From Pistricoccus aurantiacus (GTDB lineage Bacteria; Pseudomonadota; Gammaproteobacteria; Pseudomonadales; Halomonadaceae), in the NCBI RefSeq assembly GCF_042682565.1, contig NZ_JBHUIC010000001.1: a stretch of 64,000 bases of DNA; one strand, written 5' to 3'. Below the pieces are notes generated by a model. The model searched no databases. It saw only the letters and a program-made list of their open reading frames with translations, and was not told the origin of the DNA. Below are positions 42,080-50,535 of the stretch, one piece after another (within the stretch, counting starts at the first letter, position 1; the number at the start of each line of letters is the position of its first letter). Made by a program: the position numbers and the translations under genes.

Positions 42080-42553
42080 CTAGAAGTGAAAGACCCGGGT
42101 ATCCGGATCGCGCATCATCTCGGCCATGGCCGGCGGCTGGGCGACGCTTACGCCCTCGCGCAGATCGCTTTCCTGATAGTCGCTGTTGGGCAGATAGAGC
42201 GCACAGACCGCCACATCCGCGCCGTCGTTCATGATCATCTGCAGCAGCCCTTCGGGCTTCATGTCCTGGGGTGCCAGCGCGGACTCGCTCTGATAGTCCG
42301 AGATCGCCAGATCCCCGGCTTGATCGCAGAGCAAAATATTCAACTCCGCACCCTGCTGCTGCATGGTGCGGGACAGCACCATGGCCATGCCCTGGGTCTG
42401 CAGCGAATCGCTGGTGACGATCACCATGGCCTTCTCCGCGGCGCCTGCCTGGGTGGAATCTTCAGAGCTTGCCTGGGAGGCGACGCTGGCACCAAGCCCC
42501 AGTGCGAGGGTGGCCAGCGGCAGAAAGAGACGGGTGAAGCGGGATGAGATCAT
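42080..42553 (-). CDS. Exported DsrE-like protein
   Basis: The 157-residue protein has a signal peptide (about 1-29, ending SVASQA) and a DsrE/DsrF-like fold: MVIVTSDSLQTQGMAMVLS, NILLCDQAG and the Cys motif ADVAVCALYLPNSD. DsrE proteins carry sulfane sulfur on a Cys. An exported version points to periplasmic sulfur handling. The start at 42553 follows CAAGGAGA. First gene of the minus-strand operon divergent from arsR. Confidence 0.75.
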   Translation of the reverse strand: MISSRFTRLFLPLATLALGLGASVASQASSEDSTQAGAAEKAMVIVTSDSLQTQGMAMVLSRTMQQQGAELNILLCDQAGDLAISDYQSESALAPQDMKPEGLLQMIMNDGADVAVCALYLPNSDYQESDLREGVSVAQPPAMAEMMRDPDTRVFHF

Positions 42554-42616
42554 CGGTTTTCTCCTTGAAATGTGTCTCTCGGTGGGAGAGCGCCCTTCCC
42601 GTAATCGGAAAGTAAT

Positions 42617-42670
42617 TACACCATAGCCTTTCACTATATTTTTTCATATAATATTTTTAATAACACTATA
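42617..42670. promoter_or_regulatory. AT-rich divergent promoter between dsrE-like and arsR-like genes
   Basis: A 50-bp AT-rich core holds -10-like words for both directions: TATAAT at 42647-42652 for the plus strand and TATAGT at 42638-42633 for the minus strand. The overlap means one repressor could control both operons. The -35 elements are weak. Confidence 0.4.
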
Positions 42671-42688
42671 AGCAGACCCCTAACGACA

Positions 42689-43000
42689 ATGCGACAAGAC
42701 ACCACACTGGAACTCGACCGGCTTCGCGAGAGCGCGGACGAAGCAGGACAACTGCTGAAGACACTGGCCAACACGAATCGCCTGCTGTTGCTGTGCCACC
42801 TGTCCCAGGGAGAAATGAACGTAGGCGATCTGGAACGGCAGACAGGCATCGAACAGCCCACCCTGTCGCAGCAGCTCGCGGTATTGAGACGAGAAGACCT
42901 CGTGGCGACACGCCGCGAAGGAAAGCAGATCTACTATCGCATCAGCAGCGAGCAGGCCATGGCGGTCATCCAGACGCTCTATGAGCAGTTCTGCGCCTGA
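42689..43000 (+). CDS. ArsR-family regulator, BigR/SqrR-like persulfide-sensor type
   Basis: The 103-residue winged-helix protein has recognition helix QPTLSQQLAVLRR and wing TRREGKQIYYRI, both close to the BigR/YgaV/SqrR group. It has exactly two cysteines, C36 (RLLLLCHLS) and C102 (QFCA). The spacing of 66 residues equals that of the BigR (42/108) and SqrR (41/107) pairs that form a disulfide or polysulfide bridge. It lacks the ArsR metal site ELCVCDL. It probably represses the octahaem cytochrome operon and the divergent DsrE operon. Confidence 0.82.
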   Translation: MRQDTTLELDRLRESADEAGQLLKTLANTNRLLLLCHLSQGEMNVGDLERQTGIEQPTLSQQLAVLRREDLVATRREGKQIYYRISSEQAMAVIQTLYEQFCA

Positions 43001-43002
43001 GT

Positions 43003-43082
43003 GAAACCGTTTCTCTGAAACGATAAAAACAACCATTTACCCCAGGACGACAAGAACCACATAACGCATAGAAAACGGTTTC
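43003..43082. promoter_or_regulatory. Spaced inverted repeat upstream of the octahaem cytochrome operon
   Basis: GAAACCGTTT (43003-43012) and AAACGGTTTC (43073-43082) are perfect inverse copies 60 bp apart. A third partial copy forms GTTTC-TCT-GAAAC (43009-43021). This lies between arsR and the cytochrome start at 43100 and is a candidate operator. Confidence 0.45.
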
Positions 43083-43099
43083 CAAGGGGGTGGGGGAGC

Positions 43100-44698
43100 A
43101 TGAACAGGGCATTGACACGACGAATCCTGTGGGGGCTCGTGGCCGCCATGCTGGGGCTGGCGTCGAGCACGACAACAGCGCTGGAACGCACGTCGCCCTC
43201 GACGGCGGATCACGAACGCTTCAAGGCACTGCAAGGCCCCTTCGCTTCGGGCCCCGAGGTCACCGAAGCGTGCCTGAAGTGCCATACCGAGGCCGCCGAC
43301 CAGCTCCAGGCCACCACCCACTGGACCTGGGAATACCTGCATCCCGAGACCCGACAGCTGCTGGGCAAGCGCCACGTGGTCAACAGCTTCTGCGGCTCTG
43401 TGGCCTCCAACGAGCCCTTCTGCACCAGTTGCCACACCGGCTACGGCTGGAACGACATGCGCGAGGCCCCGCCTGTCGCGGGCAACAGGGTCGACTGTCT
43501 GGTCTGTCACGACACCACCGGTGACTACTGGAAATCCCCCACCGGCGCCGGTCATCCTGTCTATGACATGCTCGACCTGGGCGATAGTTCTTCCAGACGC
43601 CCATCTGATTTAGCCCAGATCGCCCGGAACATTGGCCCGACCAACAAGCAGAACTGCGGCAGCTGCCATTTCTATGGCGGCGGTGGTGACGGAGTAAAAC
43701 ACGGCGATCTGGATTCGTCTCTAATCGATTCGTCCTTCTCGCTGGATGTGCACATGTCTCCAGAAGGCGCCGATTTCGCCTGCGCCGACTGTCACACCAC
43801 CTCGGCACACAGCGTCAGCGGCAGCCGCTATCTGGCCAAGGCCCGGGATACCCAGGGCATCGACGTACCCGGTCACACCGACTTCACAAGGGCTTCCTGT
43901 GAATCCTGCCACGGCGTCGAGCCGCACGGGTCCGCGAAGCTCAACGATCATGTCGATCAGGTCGCCTGCCAGAGCTGCCATATCCCCGAATTCGCTCGCG
44001 GCGGCGTGGCCACCAAGACCTGGTGGGACTGGTCCACCGCCGGGCGGCTCGGCGAGGATGGCAAGCCGCTGACGATTCGCGACGATGACGGCAACCTGGA
44101 ATACCTGAGCACCAAGGGCAGCTTCCGTCACGGCGAGAACGTCGCGCCAGAGTACCGCTGGTTCGATGGCCAGGTGCGCTACACCCTGCGCAGCGACACC
44201 CTCGACGACAGCCGGCAGCCCATCGAGATCAACAAACTCCAGGGCAGCCACGATGACCCCGATTCACGCATCTGGCCATTCAAGATCATGCAGGGCAAGC
44301 AGCCCTATGACCCGATCAATCAGCATCTGCTGGTCAACCACGTCTATAGCGCCGACAACGATACGGCGCTATGGACGAACTTCGACTGGGCCAAGGCGCT
44401 GAAGGCCGGCACGGAATATGCCGACCAGCCCTACAGCGGTGAATTCGCCTTCGTGGAAACACTGATGCACTGGCCCATCACCCATATGGTGGCGCCCGCC
44501 GAGGACGCCTTGCGCTGCAGCGCCTGTCATGCTCGAGAGGGGCGATTGGCGGCGCTGACGGATTTCTACCTTCCCGCCCGGGACCGCAGCATCTGGCTGG
44601 ATCGAGCGGGTTGGAGCGCCGCCCTGCTGGTGCTGGCCGGCAGCCTCGCCCATGCCGGGGGACGCATCCTGACGCGACGCAGGAGGAAACGCTCATGA
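43100..44698 (+). CDS. Octahaem c-type cytochrome, tetrathionate reductase (OTR) family
   Basis: The 532-residue protein has a signal peptide (about 1-28) and eight CxxCH sites at 58, 108, 133, 186, 228, 267, 290 and 473, then a C-terminal membrane helix (about 503-522) and a basic tail. This is the OTR family; the Shewanella protein reduces tetrathionate, nitrite and hydroxylamine in vitro, with a Lys-ligated active haem. The C-terminal anchor places it at the outer face of the inner membrane. GGGGGAG precedes the start. It heads the operon OTR-cytochrome b-MFP-RND. Confidence 0.92.
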   Translation: MNRALTRRILWGLVAAMLGLASSTTTALERTSPSTADHERFKALQGPFASGPEVTEACLKCHTEAADQLQATTHWTWEYLHPETRQLLGKRHVVNSFCGSVASNEPFCTSCHTGYGWNDMREAPPVAGNRVDCLVCHDTTGDYWKSPTGAGHPVYDMLDLGDSSSRRPSDLAQIARNIGPTNKQNCGSCHFYGGGGDGVKHGDLDSSLIDSSFSLDVHMSPEGADFACADCHTTSAHSVSGSRYLAKARDTQGIDVPGHTDFTRASCESCHGVEPHGSAKLNDHVDQVACQSCHIPEFARGGVATKTWWDWSTAGRLGEDGKPLTIRDDDGNLEYLSTKGSFRHGENVAPEYRWFDGQVRYTLRSDTLDDSRQPIEINKLQGSHDDPDSRIWPFKIMQGKQPYDPINQHLLVNHVYSADNDTALWTNFDWAKALKAGTEYADQPYSGEFAFVETLMHWPITHMVAPAEDALRCSACHAREGRLAALTDFYLPARDRSIWLDRAGWSAALLVLAGSLAHAGGRILTRRRRKRS

Positions 44699-45369
44699 AA
44701 GGTGTAATGATCTACAAGCGCTTCGAACGCTTCTGGCACTGGTCCCAGGCGGCGCTGATCTTCTTTCTGATGTTCACCGGCTTCGAGATACACGGCAGCT
44801 ATCAAGCGCTGGGCTTCGGTACCGCCGCTCGGCTGCACGGCCTGGCCGCCTACATGCTGATCGGTCTGTGGATCCTGGCGATCTTCTGGCACTTCACTAC
44901 CGGCGAATGGCGTCAGTACATCCCCACCACCGACAGGCTGGGGGCGGTGATCCACTACTATCTCATCGGCACCTTCACCGGGGGCGAGCATCCCTTCCGC
45001 CAGACCACCCGGGCCAAGCACAACCCGCTGCAGCGCCTGGCCTACCTGGCCTTCAAGCTGTTGATCTCGCCGCTCATCTGGATCTCGGGGCTCCTGTACC
45101 TGTTCTACAATCAATGGCCCGCCTGGGGTCTGGAGGAACTATCCTTGGGCGACGTGGCCCTGGTGCATACCGCCACTGCCTTCGCCATGCTGGTCTTCGT
45201 GATCGCCCACTTCTATATGGCGACCATGGGCAAGACGGTCTTCAGCATGATCAAGCCCATGATCACCGGCTACGAAGATGCCCGGGAGCAGCCGCCCGCG
45301 AAGGATGCGTCTGATCAAGGATCCGTCGAAACACCGCCCCGGTCCGCGGGAGGAAAAACATCAACATGA
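44695..45369 (+). CDS. Cytochrome b/b6-domain quinol-oxidising partner of OTR
   Basis: The 224-residue protein has four membrane helices with haem His residues in RFWHWSQAALIFFLMF, RLHGLAAYML, FWHFTTG and the last helix (VHTATAFAMLVFVIAHFYM). It resembles the membrane cytochrome b of thiosulfate and formate reductases and probably passes quinol electrons to the octahaem protein. Its start overlaps the OTR stop by ATGA. The C-terminal 25 residues are polar and disordered. Confidence 0.87.
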   Translation: MKGVMIYKRFERFWHWSQAALIFFLMFTGFEIHGSYQALGFGTAARLHGLAAYMLIGLWILAIFWHFTTGEWRQYIPTTDRLGAVIHYYLIGTFTGGEHPFRQTTRAKHNPLQRLAYLAFKLLISPLIWISGLLYLFYNQWPAWGLEELSLGDVALVHTATAFAMLVFVIAHFYMATMGKTVFSMIKPMITGYEDAREQPPAKDASDQGSVETPPRSAGGKTST

Positions 45370-46412
45370 CCCGCGTATTTCGTCTTCTGCTGGGTGGCAT
45401 CGCCGCCGCCCTGATCAGTTTGAGCGTCCAGGCAGAGATTCCCGCCACCGAGGTCGAGCGGGCGACGCTACAGGAAACGCTGCGACTCGACGGGATGATC
45501 GAGGCAGTGCAGCGGAGCACCGTCTCCGCTCAGACCTCGGGTCGGGTACTGCGCCTGCCCTTCGATGTGGACGACCGGGTGGCTGCCGGCGAGTTGATCC
45601 TGCAGCTGGAGGACAGCGAGCAGCGCGCCCGGCGGGATCAGGCCGAGGCCGGTCTGGAGGAAGCCCAGGCACGCCTGCGGGATGCTCGCCAGCGCTTTAC
45701 CCGTGTGCAATCTCTGCATCAGCGAAACCTGATCTCGCAGCAGGAATTCGATCAGGCGCGCAATGCGCTGACCAGCGCCCAGGCCGGCGTGAGTCGCGCC
45801 GGAGCCGCGCTTGCGGAGGCCAGGGAACAGCTGGAATACACCCGGGTGCTCGCCCCCTATGACGGCATCCTGACCGAGCGCCATGTCGAGATAGGGGAGT
45901 CGGTCAGCCCCGGTCAGCCGCTGCTGACCGGGCTATCGCTGGAGAAGCTGCGGGTAGTGGTCGATCTCCCCCAGCGCTACGCCGGGCTGGCCAGAACCCG
46001 ACGCCAGGCCCAAGTCACTCGGGCCGATGGCCGCCCCTTGGAGACTGGCGAGATGACTTTCTATCCCTATGCGAGTGAGCAGACCCACACCTTTCGTCTG
46101 CGCCTGGCGCTTCCGACCCCAGGTGAGGATCTTTATCCGGGCATGCTGGTCAAGGTGGACGTGCCGGTAGCCGCCCGCGAGGCGCTGTGGGTACCGGCCA
46201 GCGCGGTCTTCCATCACAGTGAGCTGACCGCGGTTTTCGTGCTGGATGACCAGGACCGTCCCCGTCTGCGCCAGGTCCGTACCGGCGTCGAACGCGACGG
46301 TCGGGTCGAGGTGCTGGCGGGACTTGACGAAGGCGAACGAGTAGCAACAACTCCGGACGCCCTGTTCGGCAGCGAACGGCTCGATGCCGCCAAAGAGGGA
46401 GCCAGGAATTGA
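45366..46412 (+). CDS. RND periplasmic adaptor (MFP) in the OTR operon
   Basis: The 348-residue protein has a signal-like N-terminus (about 1-22), a lipoyl half (VSAQTSGRVLRLPFDVDDRV), a coiled-coil hairpin (about 85-155), a second lipoyl half (VLAPYDGILTERHVEIGE) and beta-barrel domain. Its start overlaps the cytochrome b stop by ATGA. The strict coupling to the cytochromes indicates a shared function. Confidence 0.87.
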   Translation: MTRVFRLLLGGIAAALISLSVQAEIPATEVERATLQETLRLDGMIEAVQRSTVSAQTSGRVLRLPFDVDDRVAAGELILQLEDSEQRARRDQAEAGLEEAQARLRDARQRFTRVQSLHQRNLISQQEFDQARNALTSAQAGVSRAGAALAEAREQLEYTRVLAPYDGILTERHVEIGESVSPGQPLLTGLSLEKLRVVVDLPQRYAGLARTRRQAQVTRADGRPLETGEMTFYPYASEQTHTFRLRLALPTPGEDLYPGMLVKVDVPVAAREALWVPASAVFHHSELTAVFVLDDQDRPRLRQVRTGVERDGRVEVLAGLDEGERVATTPDALFGSERLDAAKEGARN

Positions 46413-49400
46413 CCAGCTCGCTGCCCCCCGTCGGCCCCTCCGGTGTCATTGCTCGCGTTTTTCAGAATTCCCAGCTGACTCCGCTGCTGGCGCTGATGGC
46501 GATCCTGTTGGGCATTCTGTCGGTGGTGATCACTCCCAAGGAGGAAGAGCCTCAGATCGACGTCACCATGGCGGATATCTTCGTCGGCCTGCCCGGCGCC
46601 AGCGTCGCCGAGGTGGAGAGTCTGATCGCCATTCCCGCGGAACAGGTCATGAGCGAGATCGAAGGCATCAAGCACGTCTACTCGGTCTCGCGCCAGGGCC
46701 AGGCGGTGATCACCGTGGAGTTCGAGGTTGGGCTCTCCCGACAGGAAGCCTTGGTGCGGCTGTACAACCAGGTCTACTCCAATCAGGACTGGCTGCCGGC
46801 GGATCTCGGCGCCAGCCAGCCGCTGGTCAAGCCCCAAGGCATTGACGACGTGCCCATCATGACCCTCACCCTCTTCGACCCGAGCGGGGCGCGCACCGGC
46901 GCGGAGCTGACCCGGCTCGCCCATACCCTGGAGGTGGCCCTCAAGCGCGTGCCCGGCACCCGGGACATCTACACCGTGGGCGGCACCCCGGACCGGGTGG
47001 AGGTACGCTTCGATCCCGCGCTGCTTAAGGGCTTCGGCCTCACCCTGGCGGACATCGAGAACGCCCTGCGGGCCGCCAACGCCAGCAGCCAGGAGAGCCG
47101 AATCACTCGGGACGGCCTGTCGATTCCCCTCAAGGCGGGCACCCTGCTCGCCGACGTCGAGACTCTGCGCCGGCTGGTGGTCGGCATGCATGAGGGGGGA
47201 GCGGTATTCCTCGAGGACGTGGCGGAAATCTCTCGGGGCGACAGCGATCCGGACCACAGCGTACTGATGGGCTTCGGCCCGGCGGCCAGCGACGCACGGC
47301 CCGGGGCCGCCGGCGAGCTCTACCCCGCCGTGACCCTGGCCATCGCCAAGAAGCCCGGAGAGAACGCCATCGATATCACCACCGCCATCGAACAGCGCCT
47401 GGACGCCCTGCGCAATCGAGCGCTGCCGGAGGATATCGAGGTCGTGGTCAGTCGGGATTACGGCGAGACCGCCTCGGCGAAGGCCCGCCAACTGATCTCG
47501 GACCTGATCTCCGCGACCCTGGGCGTGGTGGCGCTGGTACTCCTCGCCATGGGCTGGCGCCAGGCACTGATCGTCGGCGTGGCGGTGCTGGTCACCCTGC
47601 TGCTGACCCTGGTCTTCTCCTGGGCCTGGGGGTTCACCCTCAATCGGGTGTCGCTGTTCGCACTGATCTTTTCCATCGGCATCCTGGTGGACGACGGCAT
47701 CGTTATCACCGAGAACATCAACCGGCGCATCCGCACCAGCCGCCATCCGGTCAAGGACATCATTCCGGTGGCGGTGGACGAGGTGGGCACGCCGACCATC
47801 ATGGCGAGCCTCACCATCATGGCGGCGCTGCTGCCCATGGCCTTCGTCACCGGGCTGATGGGCCCCTACATGAGCCCGATTCCCATCAACGCCTCCGCCG
47901 GCATGGTGATTTCCCAGATCGTCGCCTTCGTGGTAACGCCCTGGCTGGCCCTGCGGCTGCTCGCCCATCAAAAAGGCGTCGCCGCCCAGGCCGAAGCGCA
48001 GGCGACCAACTCCGCCGAGGGCGTCAGCCCCGTGGCCCGGCGCCTGTTCGGCGGGCTGCTCACGCCGTTTCTCGGCGCGCATCGCTGGCGCCGAGGGCTG
48101 CTCGCCTTGGGCGTGATCGGCCTGATGCTGTTGTCTTGCGCGCTGCCGGTGTTCCAGGCGGTGATCCTCAAGATGCTGCCCTTCGACAACAAGTCCGAAC
48201 TGCAGATCGTCGTCGACATGCCGGAGCACACTCCCATGGAGCGAACCCAGCAAGTGCTGCTGGCCATGGGCGAATATCTGGAGACGGTCGACGAGGTCGC
48301 CAACTGGCAGGCCTATGCCGGCACCGCCTCGCCGCTGAACTTCAACGGCCTGGTGCGCCAGTACTACCTGCGAGCCGACCCTTATCAGGGCGACATCCAG
48401 ATCAATCTCGCGGAGGAATCCCGACGTGAGCGTCAATCTCACGAGATCGCCACCGCCATCCGCCCGGCGCTGCAGGCCATCGGCGAGAGCTTCGATGCGG
48501 CGGTGAAGGTCGTGGAAGTGCCCCCGGGGCCGCCGGTGCTCTCGCCGCTGGTAGCGGAAGTCTACGCCGTGGATCATCGCCGCCGGGCGGAACTCGCCAC
48601 GAACCTTGCCGAGCGCATGGCAAGCGTTGAAGGACTGGTGGATATCGACACCACCCTGACGGCGCCTACCCGCCAGTGGGATCTGGTAGTGGATCGGGCC
48701 CGGGCGGCGCGTCTCGGCGTCTCCCAGGCCCAGGTGGTGGAAGCGATCCAGACCGCCCTGGGAGATCGCAACCTCGGCTATCTGCATGACGATAACGCCA
48801 AGTACCCGGTTCCCATCCGGGTCATTCTGAAGGAAGGCGACAAGGCCCAGCAGGCGGCGCTGCTTTCCCTGGCGGTACGCAGTCGCGACGGCGAGCCGAT
48901 TTCCCTGGCAAGCGTCGCCGAGTTCCGCGAGCCGGCCTGGCAGGGCGCGCGCTATCACAAGGACCTGCTGCCGGTGACCTACGTCACCGCCGACATGGCC
49001 GGCAACATAGACTCGCCGCTATATGGCATGTTCGCCCTGGTGAGCGAGCTCAACGACGAACCGGGAAGCCCCGAGCAGTATTTCATCCGCCAGCCGCCCC
49101 TGGCGGAAATCGGCGCGCTCAAGTGGGACGGGGAATGGCAGATCACCTATGAAACCTTCCGCGACATGGGGATGGCCTACAGCGTCGGAGTGTTCATGAT
49201 CTTCCTGCTGCTGGTGGCCCAGTTCCGCTCTTATGTGCTGCCGCTGGTGATCATGGCGCCGATTCCGCTCACCCTGATCGGCATCCTGCCAGGCCACGCC
49301 CTGCTCGGCCGGGAGTTCACCGCCACCAGCATGATCGGCATGATCGCGCTGGCCGGGATCATCGTGCGCAACTCCATCCTGCTGGTGGTGTTCATCAAGC

Positions 49401-49639
49401 AGTTGCTGGACGAAGGCGTGGCGCTGGACGAAGCGGTGGTGCTGGCCGGCGCGGTGCGCATCAAGCCCATCGCGCTGACCGCAATCTCGGCCATGGTCGG
49501 CGCCTATTTCATCCTGAGCGACCCGATCTTCAACGGCCTGGCGATCTCGCTGATCTTCGGGCTGGCCATGTCCACGCTGCTGACCATCCTGGTGGTGCCG
49601 CTGCTCTACTACGTGCTGGCGCGGCGCGGCTGGATCTGA
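46409..49639 (+). CDS. RND-family permease in the OTR operon, TTG start
   Basis: The 1076-residue permease has twelve predicted helices and two large periplasmic loops. TM4 keeps the Asp pair (IGILVDDGIVITEN). At the AcrB Lys940 place it reads GIIVRNSIL. It belongs to the same broad HAE/hydrophobe branch as uncharacterised pumps with NRRIRTSRHP loops. The first codon is TTG, overlapping the MFP stop as TTGA, with GAGGGAGCCAGGA upstream. No TolC-like gene follows; a hairpin ends the operon. Confidence 0.88.
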   Translation: MTSSLPPVGPSGVIARVFQNSQLTPLLALMAILLGILSVVITPKEEEPQIDVTMADIFVGLPGASVAEVESLIAIPAEQVMSEIEGIKHVYSVSRQGQAVITVEFEVGLSRQEALVRLYNQVYSNQDWLPADLGASQPLVKPQGIDDVPIMTLTLFDPSGARTGAELTRLAHTLEVALKRVPGTRDIYTVGGTPDRVEVRFDPALLKGFGLTLADIENALRAANASSQESRITRDGLSIPLKAGTLLADVETLRRLVVGMHEGGAVFLEDVAEISRGDSDPDHSVLMGFGPAASDARPGAAGELYPAVTLAIAKKPGENAIDITTAIEQRLDALRNRALPEDIEVVVSRDYGETASAKARQLISDLISATLGVVALVLLAMGWRQALIVGVAVLVTLLLTLVFSWAWGFTLNRVSLFALIFSIGILVDDGIVITENINRRIRTSRHPVKDIIPVAVDEVGTPTIMASLTIMAALLPMAFVTGLMGPYMSPIPINASAGMVISQIVAFVVTPWLALRLLAHQKGVAAQAEAQATNSAEGVSPVARRLFGGLLTPFLGAHRWRRGLLALGVIGLMLLSCALPVFQAVILKMLPFDNKSELQIVVDMPEHTPMERTQQVLLAMGEYLETVDEVANWQAYAGTASPLNFNGLVRQYYLRADPYQGDIQINLAEESRRERQSHEIATAIRPALQAIGESFDAAVKVVEVPPGPPVLSPLVAEVYAVDHRRRAELATNLAERMASVEGLVDIDTTLTAPTRQWDLVVDRARAARLGVSQAQVVEAIQTALGDRNLGYLHDDNAKYPVPIRVILKEGDKAQQAALLSLAVRSRDGEPISLASVAEFREPAWQGARYHKDLLPVTYVTADMAGNIDSPLYGMFALVSELNDEPGSPEQYFIRQPPLAEIGALKWDGEWQITYETFRDMGMAYSVGVFMIFLLLVAQFRSYVLPLVIMAPIPLTLIGILPGHALLGREFTATSMIGMIALAGIIVRNSILLVVFIKQLLDEGVALDEAVVLAGAVRIKPIALTAISAMVGAYFILSDPIFNGLAISLIFGLAMSTLLTILVVPLLYYVLARRGWI

Positions 49640-49654
49640 GTCGATCCACGCCTC

Positions 49655-49678
49655 TTGATGCTCTCATTCCAGCATCAA
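49655..49678 (+). terminator. Terminator of the OTR-RND operon
   Basis: TTGATGCT and AGCATCAA form an 8-bp perfect stem with an 8-base loop, 15 bases after the RND stop, just before the convergent toxin gene. Confidence 0.6.
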
Positions 49679-49679
49679 T

Positions 49680-49967
49680 TCAATAGCTCGCCTCTTTCTG
49701 GTGCCGGAAGGCCAGAACATACACTGCATCGTCGCCCGGTTCGTGATGGTACAAGGCCACATAGCCGGAATCCCCAAAAGCAATCAGCAGCTCGCGTAGC
49801 TCGGGCATTTCCGGGAGCGGCCTGCCAATGTCCGGGGTTGTCTCCAGTTGCAGGAATTGCCGCTCAATGGCCTGGCCGGCTCGCCTGGCGGCTTGCCTTG
49901 ACACCCAGGAACCGCCGGCACCGTTCCAAGCCTTCCGCTGCGCCTCGGTGACGATTACTTGTGGCAC
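49680..49967 (-). CDS. RelE/ParE-family toxin
   Basis: The 95-residue protein has the RelE/ParE fold pattern: AGQAIERQFLQLETTPDIGRPLPE, then LLIAFGDSGYVALYHHEPGDDAVYVLAFRHQKE. Such toxins cleave mRNA at the ribosome or inhibit gyrase. It starts with GTG inside the end of the antitoxin gene (13-bp overlap) and is translationally coupled to it. Confidence 0.82.
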   Translation of the reverse strand: MPQVIVTEAQRKAWNGAGGSWVSRQAARRAGQAIERQFLQLETTPDIGRPLPEMPELRELLIAFGDSGYVALYHHEPGDDAVYVLAFRHQKEASY

Positions 49968-50227
49968 TCAGGCGCTGCCTCTTCGTCATCGGTGCCCCAG
50001 GTATCCAACCAATCACGCACTTCCTGGCCGTTCAGGTGGCGGTCGGTTTCCTTGTAGGCCGCCCAGGAGGCCAAGGCTTCCTGCTTGAGGCTCTCGCGGG
50101 CTTCCTCGCGCTCGACGGACTGCTGAATGGCTTCGAGCATGATCCAGTGTGGCGAGCGGCGATGCTGACTGGCGAGGCGTTGGACGCGACCTTTCAGCGC
50201 ATCGTCGATCTTGAGCGATGTAGCCAT
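49955..50227 (-). CDS. RHH-family antitoxin (ParD/CopG type)
   Basis: The 90-residue protein has an N-terminal ribbon-helix-helix (TSLKIDDALKGRVQRLASQH and SPHWIMLEAIQQ) and an acidic C-terminal tail that should wrap the toxin. First gene of the pair. Two TGATAC repeats 10 bp apart lie just upstream and would suit RHH binding. Confidence 0.83.
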   Translation of the reverse strand: MATSLKIDDALKGRVQRLASQHRRSPHWIMLEAIQQSVEREEARESLKQEALASWAAYKETDRHLNGQEVRDWLDTWGTDDEEAAPECHK

Positions 50228-50248
50228 TACTGCTTCCTTATTACCTGA

Positions 50249-50264
50249 TGATACTCAGTGATAC
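50249..50264. promoter_or_regulatory. Probable RHH operator
   Basis: TGATAC occurs at 50249-50254 and 50259-50264, one helical turn apart, 21 bp before the antitoxin start. RHH antitoxins bind such phased repeats to repress their own operon. Confidence 0.5.
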
Positions 50265-50535
50265 GCTAGGATTTTCGGCCCTATCCGTCAAACGATGGGG
50301 TTTCATATAGAAACCCCCTAATCCTTTATAGGTACAGGAAAGGTTGTTTTCTGTAATGGCCCGATGATCGGAAGTCAGGCTATGTCGCAGCGAGAGGGAA
50401 AGCGGAGGCCTTCAGGAGGGACACGCTCAGGGCTCAAGAACTACCGGGCAACCGGCATATACGAGCCCGCTGCCGACGTGGCTAGCTACTCATCGGGGTA
50501 CGGTTGGCGAGGTGCCGACCCCCGCATGTCAATAT
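50265..50535. other. Intergenic stretch with a GGGGTTTC hairpin
   Basis: GGGGTTTC and GAAACCCC form a perfect 8-bp stem around 5 bases (50297-50317). The rest is lower-GC, non-coding sequence with no convincing ribosome site. A short open stretch at 50364-50573 has no recognisable motif. Confidence 0.4.

Noticed and set aside
46214..48958. Open minus-strand frame of 914 codons opposite the RND gene
   Set aside because: It is the shadow of a high-GC RND gene; the protein is His/Gln/Arg-rich with no domain, and the plus strand encodes a clear RND permease.
49954..50248. Plus-strand frame of about 95 codons opposite the RHH antitoxin
   Set aside because: Antisense of the antitoxin, which has a clear RHH motif and operon context.
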